Both the position numbers and the translations under genes were made by a program. The notes under the pieces were generated by a model. It had not been told where the DNA came from. It ran no database searches and saw nothing but the letters and a program-made list of their open reading frames with translations. Of a stretch of DNA of 5,304 nt, positions 1-5,304 are shown in pieces. Positions within the stretch are counted from its first letter, which is position 1, and every line of letters begins with the position of its first letter. The DNA comes from Chloroflexota bacterium (GTDB taxonomy: Bacteria > Chloroflexota > Dehalococcoidia > Lucifugimonadales > Lucifugimonadaceae), in NCBI GenBank assembly GCA_030831265.1, contig JAURLM010000276.1:1-5304 (forward strand). The letters run 5' to 3'.

Positions 1-1
1 C

Positions 2-1225
2 GCTTCCTACAACACGATGATGGGTGAGATTTCCGGACTCGTCAGCCGATTACGGGCGATGTCCAGGGACCTTAACGAAGCCAGCGCACAGCTTGCTGAC
101 GCTGCTGCGCAGTCCGGTGACGCAACACAGGGACTTGCCGAGGCTTCACAGCAACTTGCCGGTGGCGCACAGGAACAGGCCAATAACATCCAGACCGCTT
201 CCGCCCAGGTTGAAGAGCTGGCTCAGAACGTCATCATGGTGGCGGACGGTTCAGCAAAGCAGAATTCGGAAGTCCAGCGTGCGCAGGGTGTTGTCAGCCA
301 GGTGGCTGGCGCTTCACAGCGTGTCGCTGAAAACGCCCAGGGCGCTACCAGTGGTGCACAGTCTGCCCACAAGGCAGCCCAGAACGGTGTTGACGTCGTT
401 CGACAGACGATTGAGGGCATGACCTCCATTAGCGACGCCGTAAAGAACGTCGCAACCGAAGTGTCGACTCTTGGTGAACGGTCACAGGAGATCGGCAAGA
501 TTGTCTCAGTCATCGATGACATCGCCGCTCAGACCAACCTGCTTGCACTTAACGCAGCCATTGAGGCTGCTCGTGCAGGAGAACAGGGACGCGGGTTCGC
601 AGTTGTTGCTGATGAAGTACGCCAGCTTGCTGAGCGTGTTAGCCAGGCAACCAGCGAAATCGCCAGCCTGATCGAGAACGTACAGCAGAGTGTCGCCACA
701 TCCGTTCAGGCAACTGAAAGTGGTACACAGCAGGTAGAGCAAGGCACCACTCTTGCTGGCAGCGCAGGTGAAGCTCTCGAAGAGATCATCCAGGCTGTGA
801 TGGTGGTGACTAACCAGGTTGAGGAGATCGCAGCGATAGCTGAAGAAGTTTCCGCATCCTCAAACGAGATGGTGCAGGCGATTGACAACATCAGCGCTGT
901 AGCTGAGGAAAACTCTGAAACCGCTTCCCGAATGAGCAAGGCCAGCGGCGAAGTGAAGTCATCGATGGAGTCAGTTTCGGCCATCACGGAGCAGACCAGT
1001 GCAGCAGCTGAAGAGACTTCTGCCAGCACCGAAGAGATGAGTGCACAGGTGGAAGAAGTGGTTGCCTCAGCGCAGTCACTGTCGGACATGGCCGCTTCTC
1101 TGGAAAAAGCGGTTGCGGTGTTCAAAGTTTCTGGTTCCAACACGGCAACCGACGCAAGCAAGGGCAACGATACGGTCAATGCAGCGTCTGAAACCGAAGA
1201 AGTCGCAGAGCTAGAGGCCGCGTAG
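2..1225 (+). CDS. Methyl-accepting chemotaxis protein, C-terminal signalling part (MCP1, 5' end outside window)
   Basis: Cytoplasmic signalling half of a membrane chemoreceptor that would control the CheA kinase through CheW. The frame is open from the first bases (ASYNTMMGEISG...), so the ATG at 17 is internal: the residues around it match the end of the second HAMP unit in the downstream paralogue. 407 residues are visible. The hairpin tip begins at EIGKIV (nt 488) and contains QTNLLALNAAIEAARAGE followed by GRGFAVVADEVRQLAERV, the near-invariant CheA/CheW contact region of the family. The flanking arms are long alanine/serine/glutamate heptad coiled coils. Glu pairs near nt 1009-1040 (AAEETSAS, TEEMSA) resemble methylation sites. 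The tail after VFKV is an acidic, low-complexity stretch ending AELEAA, with no NWETF-type CheR-binding pentapeptide. Sensor, membrane and most HAMP sequence lie upstream of the window. Family assignment is certain; the ligand is unknown. Confidence 0.97.
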   Translation, partial: ASYNTMMGEISGLVSRLRAMSRDLNEASAQLADAAAQSGDATQGLAEASQQLAGGAQEQANNIQTASAQVEELAQNVIMVADGSAKQNSEVQRAQGVVSQVAGASQRVAENAQGATSGAQSAHKAAQNGVDVVRQTIEGMTSISDAVKNVATEVSTLGERSQEIGKIVSVIDDIAAQTNLLALNAAIEAARAGEQGRGFAVVADEVRQLAERVSQATSEIASLIENVQQSVATSVQATESGTQQVEQGTTLAGSAGEALEEIIQAVMVVTNQVEEIAAIAEEVSASSNEMVQAIDNISAVAEENSETASRMSKASGEVKSSMESVSAITEQTSAAAEETSASTEEMSAQVEEVVASAQSLSDMAASLEKAVAVFKVSGSNTATDASKGNDTVNAASETEEVAELEAA

Positions 1226-1247
1226 AACCACTAATAGCCAGGTAATA

Positions 1248-1280
1248 AAACAGGGCCGTGCAATATGTACGGCCCTGTTT
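1248..1280 (+). terminator. Hairpin terminator after MCP1
   Basis: A perfect 12-bp inverted repeat (AAACAGGGCCGT / ACGGCCCTGTTT) with a 9-nt loop starts 22 nt after the MCP1 stop codon. The G+C-rich stem ends in T's on the + strand. Read on the - strand the stem runs on into TTTTATTACC, so it could stop transcription both ways. Its position between two genes of the same orientation suggests that MCP1 and MCP2 are separate transcription units. Confidence 0.85.
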
Positions 1281-1332
1281 CGCGTGCAGAAATCATTCGG
1301 TAACTGCGTAAAACCCACATGGAACCTGCCAC

Positions 1333-1365
1333 ATTCACTGTTTGATTACAAAGCCAACTGTGAAT
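1333..1365. repeat. Interrupted inverted repeat upstream of MCP2
   Basis: The arms ATTCACTGTT (1333-1342) and AACTGTGAAT (1356-1365) are complementary at 9 of 10 positions (one T-T mismatch) around a 13-nt centre. The repeat lies about 120-155 nt before the MCP2 start, in the only sizeable + strand intergenic region. It could be a transcription-factor operator or an RNA hairpin in a leader. No convincing -35/-10 pair could be placed next to it: TTGATT at 1342 has only poor -10 partners. The rest of 1281-1487 shows no gene. Confidence 0.35.
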
Positions 1366-1475
1366 TACTCAATAGCGGTAGAACAAGGTTTCTTCAGCAA
1401 AAATGGGGCTGATTGAACCGGATGTTTTGTGTGATGTGGTGAGGTTAAGTCGCGCTTCCTTGCGTGGCTTTTGTG

Positions 1476-1484
1476 AAGTGGGGA
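1476..1484 (+). promoter_or_regulatory. Probable ribosome binding site for MCP2
   Basis: The purine-rich stretch AAGTGGGGA ends 3 nt before the ATG at 1488. It is an imperfect Shine-Dalgarno match but favours this ATG. The in-frame GTG at 1464 has only GGTGAGG about 20 nt upstream, which is too far. Confidence 0.4.
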
Positions 1485-1487
1485 ATC

Positions 1488-3572
1488 ATGAATCTATCTA
1501 TCCGTTATCAATTGATCGGCGGTTTCGCGCTGATCGTCGCAATGCTTATCGCCGTTTTTGGAGTCTCGTTCTGGGGCATGAACTCCATGGCGAAAGCGAC
1601 TGATGAGATCGTCCACAAAGACGTTCCAGCCGATATAGCAGTTCGAGAAATCGAGGCCCTCGTACTGGAGCAGACAATACTCTATGTGGACTTCCTGGTC
1701 ACCCGTGAAGCCGCCAGCCTGGAAGGTATTGATCTCAAGACGGCAGAAATAGAAGAGCGAATTTCTCATCTACCAGCCGAGTTCGGCAACAGTCCGGCAA
1801 GGAATGAGCAAATCACGGCCTTCCAGAGCGAGTATTCAGCATTCGTAGACCAGGGAACAGCGTTCGTCACTGAGATAACTCACTCGCCCGCTGGTGAAGT
1901 AACTGCGGTTGAAATCGATCAACTCCATGCTCTTGAGTCAGCCGAAAAATCGATGCTGGCTAACCTGGTAGACCTGGCGCACATCGCTGAGGCGAACGTA
2001 GAAGCCGCCGGAGCCAGCGCAGCAGCAGCAGAGCGTCGATCAATCATGTTTGCGAGCGTGTTGGCCGTGGTTGCGGCACTCATTGCTGCCGCTGTTGCGT
2101 ACTTCCTGACGAAAAAAATAGCCGGTGGCATAAACACTGTGAGTGACGCGCTCAAAAGCATCGCACAGGGTGATGTCACAGCCCGTGTACAAATCGACTC
2201 GCAGGACGAGATCGGAGACATGTCGCGGGCATACGGCGAAATACAGCAGTACCTGACTGTAGTCTCCAAGGCGTTGGTCCAGGTCGGTAATGGCGACCTC
2301 ACGGTAGCAGTCTCACCTAAGTCGGAACATGACTCGATCAACAACGCGCTTGTGACGATGATCGGAAACATGAGCAACCTGATTGGCCAGGTACGAGATA
2401 CCGCGGCAGACATGACAGGGGCGAGCACTCAGCTTGCCGATGCATCTGCGCAGGCAGGTGATGCAACATCGGGCCTCGCTGACGCGTCTCAGCAGGTGGC
2501 TGCGGGAGCGCAGGAACAGGCAACGAGTATTCAGAAAGCATCGTCAATGGTCGATGAACTGATACACAACCTGGTTCAGATCACTGAAGGCTCCACCAGG
2601 CAAACATCAGAAGTAGAGCGTGCCCAGGGAGTGGTAAGCCAGGTTGCCGAAGCTTCCAAGCAGGTTGCAGGTAATGCCCAGGGTGCCAGTGAAGGAGTAC
2701 AGGCAGCCCAGGAAGCTGCAGAGAACGGTGTTCGTGTTGTGCAGGAAACCATCAACGGGATGAACGCCATCAGCACCGCTGTTAAGAACGTGACCGTAGA
2801 GGTTTCAAACCTGGGTGAAAGATCACAGGAGATCGGCAAGATCGTAGCTGTGATTGATGACATCGCTGCCCAGACCAACTTGCTTGCACTGAACGCAGCT
2901 ATTGAGGCCGCTCGTGCTGGAGAGCAGGGGCGAGGGTTCGCAGTTGTTGCAGATGAAGTCCGCCAACTGGCTGAGCGGGTTAGTCAGGCCACAAGCGAAA
3001 TCGCCGGTCTGATCGAAAGCGTTCAGCAGAGTGTTACCACTTCGGTACAGGCAACTGAGCTTGGTACGAAGCAGGTTGAAGAAGGCACTTCACTGGCCAG
3101 TGACGCAGGCAAAGCTCTTGATGACATCATCAAGGCGGTTGGATCGGTCACAAGGCAGGTTGAGGAGATATCAGCACTCGCAGAAGAGGTGTCTGCCTCA
3201 TCCAACGACATGGTAGATGCGATTGTCGGAATCAACTCGGTTGCGACAGACAACGCAGAGATCGCAGGGAAGATGAATGAGGCCAGCGGGCAGGTCAAGG
3301 AATCTATGGAAACGGTTTCGGCCGTTACCGAAGAAACCAGTGCGGCCGCCGAACAGACATCTGCCAGCACTGAAGAGATGAGTGCGCAGGTGAAAGAGGT
3401 TGTGGCTTCAGCGCAGACCGTTGCAGACATGGCCGAAAGCCTGAACAAGGCTGTCGCCATCTTCACAGTTGCTACGGCTACCGCCGCAACCCGGGTGAAG
3501 ACAGTGGCTCACGATGAGTTCGATAGCGTTAAAGACGATGCCGAACCTGAGTTGAGAACATCAGCTGCTTAG
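1488..3572 (+). CDS. Methyl-accepting chemotaxis protein, complete (MCP2)
   Basis: Transmembrane chemoreceptor of 694 residues feeding the CheA/CheW pathway. The ATG at 1488 is preferred over the in-frame GTG at 1464, because it puts the start (MNLSIRYQLIGG) directly before the first membrane helix, as is usual in MCPs. Domains: TM1 about 9-30; a helical periplasmic sensor about 31-184, most like a four-helix bundle; TM2 about 186-207; HAMP about 208-257 with its conserved DEIGDM (E241); a second HAMP-like unit about 258-305 (NGDLTVAV); then a coiled-coil signalling domain. The tip includes EIGKIV (448-453), QTNLLALNAAIEAARAGE and GRGFAVVADEVRQLAERV. EE/EQ pairs at 615/616, 622/623 and 629/630 are spaced by exactly one heptad, as expected of methylation sites. 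The coiled coil ends near F659 and is followed by a 35-residue polar tail without a CheR-binding pentapeptide. The ligand cannot be told. It is a tandem paralogue of the gene upstream. Confidence 0.96.
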   Translation: MNLSIRYQLIGGFALIVAMLIAVFGVSFWGMNSMAKATDEIVHKDVPADIAVREIEALVLEQTILYVDFLVTREAASLEGIDLKTAEIEERISHLPAEFGNSPARNEQITAFQSEYSAFVDQGTAFVTEITHSPAGEVTAVEIDQLHALESAEKSMLANLVDLAHIAEANVEAAGASAAAAERRSIMFASVLAVVAALIAAAVAYFLTKKIAGGINTVSDALKSIAQGDVTARVQIDSQDEIGDMSRAYGEIQQYLTVVSKALVQVGNGDLTVAVSPKSEHDSINNALVTMIGNMSNLIGQVRDTAADMTGASTQLADASAQAGDATSGLADASQQVAAGAQEQATSIQKASSMVDELIHNLVQITEGSTRQTSEVERAQGVVSQVAEASKQVAGNAQGASEGVQAAQEAAENGVRVVQETINGMNAISTAVKNVTVEVSNLGERSQEIGKIVAVIDDIAAQTNLLALNAAIEAARAGEQGRGFAVVADEVRQLAERVSQATSEIAGLIESVQQSVTTSVQATELGTKQVEEGTSLASDAGKALDDIIKAVGSVTRQVEEISALAEEVSASSNDMVDAIVGINSVATDNAEIAGKMNEASGQVKESMETVSAVTEETSAAAEQTSASTEEMSAQVKEVVASAQTVADMAESLNKAVAIFTVATATAATRVKTVAHDEFDSVKDDAEPELRTSAA

Positions 3573-3598
3573 TCAGTCATCCGAACAATGAAAATGGA

Positions 3599-3630
3599 GA
3601 GGCCGCCGTGTTTGGTAACGCGGCGGCCTC
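3599..3630. terminator. Hairpin between convergent MCP2 and rnpB, probable bidirectional terminator
   Basis: GAGGCCGCCGTG / CGCGGCGGCCTC forms a 12-bp stem (one G-T wobble) with the 8-nt loop TTTGGTAA. It starts 27 nt after the MCP2 stop and lies just beyond the RNase P RNA 3' end. On the - strand the stem is followed by TCCATTTTCATTG, a T-rich run that fits termination of rnpB. On the + strand no T run follows, so termination of MCP2 there is less certain. Confidence 0.75.
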
Positions 3631-3635
3631 AGGCC

Positions 3636-3997
3636 AAGTGAGACAGACTGTAAGCCGGGTTCTGTAGCTGGGTTACCAGCCGACGATCATCCATCTGGGT
3701 GCGCCGTCACCGGCGCACTCTAGCAGCCAACCCGGGAGCGAGCCGGGCCGCTCATTGCTCCCCTATTTGGCCTTGCACCCGACGGGGTTTTCCGTGCCCC
3801 GGACTGTTACCAGCCGGGCGGTGCGCTCTTACCGCACCGGTTCGCCCTTACCAGCGAGTTGCCCCGCTGGCGGTATGTTTTCTGTTGCACTGTCCGTCAA
3901 GTCACCCTGCCCTGCCGTTAGCAGGCGTCGTGGCCCGGTGGTGCCCGGACTTTCCTCTCCCGGCAGTGCCGGAAGCGACCGTCCATCCATCTCACTC
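3636..3997 (-). ncRNA. rnpB: RNase P RNA, bacterial type A
   Basis: Catalytic RNA of ribonuclease P, which removes 5' leaders from pre-tRNA. Read on the - strand it carries the universal blocks in order: GAGGAAAGTCCGGGC near the 5' end, CAGTGCAACAGA, GGTGCGGTAAGAGCGCACC (P8 region, as I recall it in E. coli), GGCTGGTAACAGTCCG, AGGCCAAATAGGGG and ACAGAACCCGGCTTA near the 3' end. The ends were set by P1, in which 3985-3995 pairs with 3638-3648 (GTGAGATGGAT with GTCTGTCTCAC, 11 pairs including wobbles); exact termini may differ by a few bases. P3 is a short hairpin (CTTCCGGC / GCCGGGAG). P12 is a short 6-bp stem (CCAGCG / CGCTGG). P18 is an 8-bp stem capped by a GUGA tetraloop (3699-3718). The bulge of P15 reads AAU without the usual GGU. 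Any ORF through this stretch is incidental. Confidence 0.97.
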
Positions 3998-4003
3998 AAA
4001 TCC

Positions 4004-4034
4004 AGCATACAGGCTGGCACGTGACGTGAGTCAG
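4004..4034 (-). promoter_or_regulatory. Candidate rnpB promoter
   Basis: On the - strand TATGCT (4009-4004) sits 8 to 9 nt before the predicted RNA 5' end near 3995, the right place for a -10 box. The best upstream match to a -35 is CTGACT (4034-4029) at a long 19-nt spacing, or TGACTC at 18 nt. The -10 lies inside a small inverted repeat (CCAGC/GCTGG, 4002-4017). The position supports this strongly; the -35 is weak. Confidence 0.5.
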
Positions 4035-4053
4035 TCACACCTGGTCGGTGACT
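4021..4053. repeat. Overlapping GTGAC/GTCAC inverted repeats between the recombinase-like gene and rnpB
   Basis: GTGAC at 4021, GTCAC at 4034 and GTGAC at 4048 allow two alternative pairings that share the middle copy: 4021-4025 with 4034-4038 (8-nt centre), or AGTCAC 4033-4038 with GTGACT 4048-4053 (9-nt loop). The block overlaps the candidate rnpB -35. It also lies downstream of the recombinase-like stop codon, where it could act as a weak terminator, although no T run follows it on the - strand. It may be an operator. Confidence 0.35.
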
Positions 4054-4078
4054 ACGAAAAGGACATTGAGAGGTGAAT

Positions 4079-5304
4079 TCAGCGAGAACGCCGCGGCAGC
4101 ACTTCTATCGAATCAGGCCCAACGTTTATTCGCTCCAACACCGCCATCAATGCGGGCCGAGCCGTGGTGATGTCGTCTGACATTGCCATGTTGCGCAGCG
4201 TGACGTGATCGTAACTAGCTTCAAGTGGCTCTTCCGCTAGCCTGCGTGCCGTTGTCAGTTCTTCCAGTGGCTGCTGAAGGGTCCGGATATTTCCATATCC
4301 GTTCGCCACTGCACGCACAGCGCGGTTGAATTCTTTCTCCGCAAGCCGAACCTGGTCCTGCGGACTGGGAGCGCTTTCATCTTCAACCAGCGTAAGACCA
4401 TCGAAACAGGTGTCAGGCAAAGCTGCTACTTGCTGGATAACTTCTGCTTCCAGTTTCTCAGCAGACCACGAAAGTTTGATGTCCAGGCCATCACCGTTCG
4501 GTGAAGGTTCGGGGTGAGGACATTCGTAATACCGATATGTCTTTTCCATAGGCGTGCCGTCTTGGCGCTTCCACGCCCGCCGCCGGGTAAGCCCGAAAAG
4601 TCCACGACCTGAGATGCTGCTGCGGAGCATTCCAGAAAGCAGGAACGGCTCAGATTCGCGTCGTCTCCTCACCGGCTTGCGCATGTCTGTGACGGCTTCT
4701 GCCCGGTTGAACAGCTCCCTGTCGACAAGCGGGCTGTGACTGCCGACGATGCGAACACCGTAGCGCGAGTACGTTCCCAGGTACACCCGGTTTCGGAGTA
4801 TTCCGGCAACCGCAACCTGTGTCCATGGATGCCCCTGTCGTGTCCGGAAACCTTCTTCGTTCAGTTGCTGGGCAATCAGACGCAGGCCAATGCCACCAAG
4901 CGGCGGGCCACCCGGAGCAGACCACGGCCCAGCGTAAAGTTCAAATATCTTGACAACAACTTCGGCTTCTTCCGGGTGTGGACGAAGTTGCCCATTAGTA
5001 CCCGTGATGTAGCCGTAAGGCGTGCGGCCAAGCACCTGCCCGCGTGATGCCTTTGCCATGATGGCTTCGCGCACGCGCCGCTGGCGATTCGCCGAACGAC
5101 CTTTGAGAGTCAGAAGGTCTTCACCGCTCTGCAACGGGTCGGGACGTTCTACATCGGTACACCGAACCTCACCACCGAGTTCGGTTATCTCCAGCAAACG
5201 GCCGACAAATGTCTCAAGATCATCTGCCAGGTGAGTGGCGTCAGGTATGACGACAAGAGCGGGTCGCCCGGCGCGAAACGATTCGGTGACCAGTTGATAA
5301 GCAC
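4079..5304 (-). CDS. Large serine recombinase-like protein, probably inactive (5' end outside window)
   Basis: 407 C-terminal residues are visible. The frame stays open to the window edge (AYQLVTESFRAGRPALVVIPD...), so the TTG at 5197 is not the true start. Numbering from the window edge: residues 1-60 are the end of a resolvase-type catalytic domain; about 72-98 is a basic helix ending in GRTPYGY; about 100-201 is the recombinase DNA-binding domain (LRPHPEEAEVVVKIFELY, IAQQLNEEGFRTRQG, W160, ILRNRVYLGTY). A zinc-ribbon-like segment follows (LLSGML at 221-226, YRYYEC at 256-261), then a coiled coil about 310-360, and a C-terminal strand of the usual type (VLERINVGPDSIEVLPRRSR). Oddities: where active enzymes have DRLxRDL it reads THLADDL (23-29), and three of four zinc-ribbon cysteines are absent (serines at 228 and 231). 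The stop codon is about 80 bp upstream of rnpB on the same strand. Family membership is firm; inactivity is inferred. It could be an exapted DNA-binding protein or an element relic still in frame. Confidence 0.88.
   Translation of the reverse strand, partial: AYQLVTESFRAGRPALVVIPDATHLADDLETFVGRLLEITELGGEVRCTDVERPDPLQSGEDLLTLKGRSANRQRRVREAIMAKASRGQVLGRTPYGYITGTNGQLRPHPEEAEVVVKIFELYAGPWSAPGGPPLGGIGLRLIAQQLNEEGFRTRQGHPWTQVAVAGILRNRVYLGTYSRYGVRIVGSHSPLVDRELFNRAEAVTDMRKPVRRRRESEPFLLSGMLRSSISGRGLFGLTRRRAWKRQDGTPMEKTYRYYECPHPEPSPNGDGLDIKLSWSAEKLEAEVIQQVAALPDTCFDGLTLVEDESAPSPQDQVRLAEKEFNRAVRAVANGYGNIRTLQQPLEELTTARRLAEEPLEASYDHVTLRNMAMSDDITTARPALMAVLERINVGPDSIEVLPRRSR

Noticed and set aside
706..1179. 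Long reverse-strand open frames inside both MCP genes (706-1179, 1919-2428, 3023-3466)
   Set aside because: They are shadows caused by the Ala/Ser/Glu-rich codons of the coiled coils. The similar shadows in both paralogues reflect homology of the sense genes.
1307..1333. Possible flagellar sigma-28 promoter, TAAA followed after 15 nt by GCCACATT
   Set aside because: Only GCC of the expected GCCGATAA -10 is matched. This is too weak to report as a promoter.
1464..1487. Upstream GTG start for MCP2 at 1464
   Set aside because: It adds eight residues before the natural MCP N-terminus and has no ribosome binding site at a suitable distance. The ATG at 1488 has a better one.
1403..1603. Small + strand ORF overlapping the MCP2 start
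   Set aside because: It runs in another frame through the start of MCP2, has no ribosome binding site of note and an Arg-rich product without resemblance to known proteins.
3636..3997. rnpB as an integration site for the adjacent recombinase
   Set aside because: rnpB looks complete at both ends, no duplicated rnpB fragment is visible, and the recombinase-like protein appears catalytically impaired.
3699..4076. Open frames on both strands across the rnpB region (for example 3699-4076 +, 3829-4038 -)
   Set aside because: The sequence is a structured RNA gene with all the diagnostic RNase P blocks. The translations are Pro/Arg-rich without domain resemblance.
5198..5302. TTG at 5197 as the start of the recombinase-like gene
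   Set aside because: The same frame continues upstream with recognisable resolvase-domain sequence to the window edge, so the gene is simply cut by the window.

Overview
The window looks like ordinary bacterial chromosome of moderately high G+C. It holds two large chemoreceptor genes on the + strand, then the RNase P RNA gene and a serine-recombinase-like gene on the - strand. The phylum cannot be fixed from the sequence. The RNase P RNA is of the bacterial A type. The chemoreceptors have very long cytoplasmic coiled coils and lack the enterobacterial C-terminal pentapeptide. The recombinase-like gene beside rnpB is reminiscent of Chloroflexota-type genomes, but that is only a weak guess.

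Layout: positions 2-1225 hold the C-terminal 407 codons of a methyl-accepting chemotaxis protein (MCP1), closed by a strong hairpin terminator (1248-1280). A spacer of about 260 bp containing an interrupted inverted repeat leads into a complete second MCP (MCP2, 1488-3572): two membrane helices, a periplasmic four-helix-bundle-like sensor, two HAMP units and a signalling hairpin. From 17 to 1123, MCP1 aligns without gaps to MCP2 at a constant offset of 2341 nt, so the pair are tandem paralogues. A 12-bp hairpin (3599-3630) lies between the convergent MCP2 and rnpB. RNase P RNA (rnpB) runs on the - strand from about 3997 to 3636. Its promoter region and several short inverted repeats fill the 80 bp up to the stop codon of the last gene. 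From 4079 to the window edge, on the - strand, is a large-serine-recombinase-like gene whose 5' end is outside the window.

The MCPs would sit in membrane arrays and pass signals to CheA/CheW; no che genes are visible. rnpB is a housekeeping gene for tRNA 5' maturation and has no evident functional tie to the MCPs. The most unusual gene is the recombinase-like ORF. It is open and well formed, but the segment that should carry the active-site arginines reads THLADDL rather than DRLxRDL, and three of the four expected zinc-ribbon cysteines are gone. This suggests a recombinase fold repurposed for DNA binding or another role. The RNase P RNA also appears to lack the GGU of L15 that pairs with the tRNA CCA end. 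I see no CRISPR array, insertion sequence, tRNA or intact mobile element.
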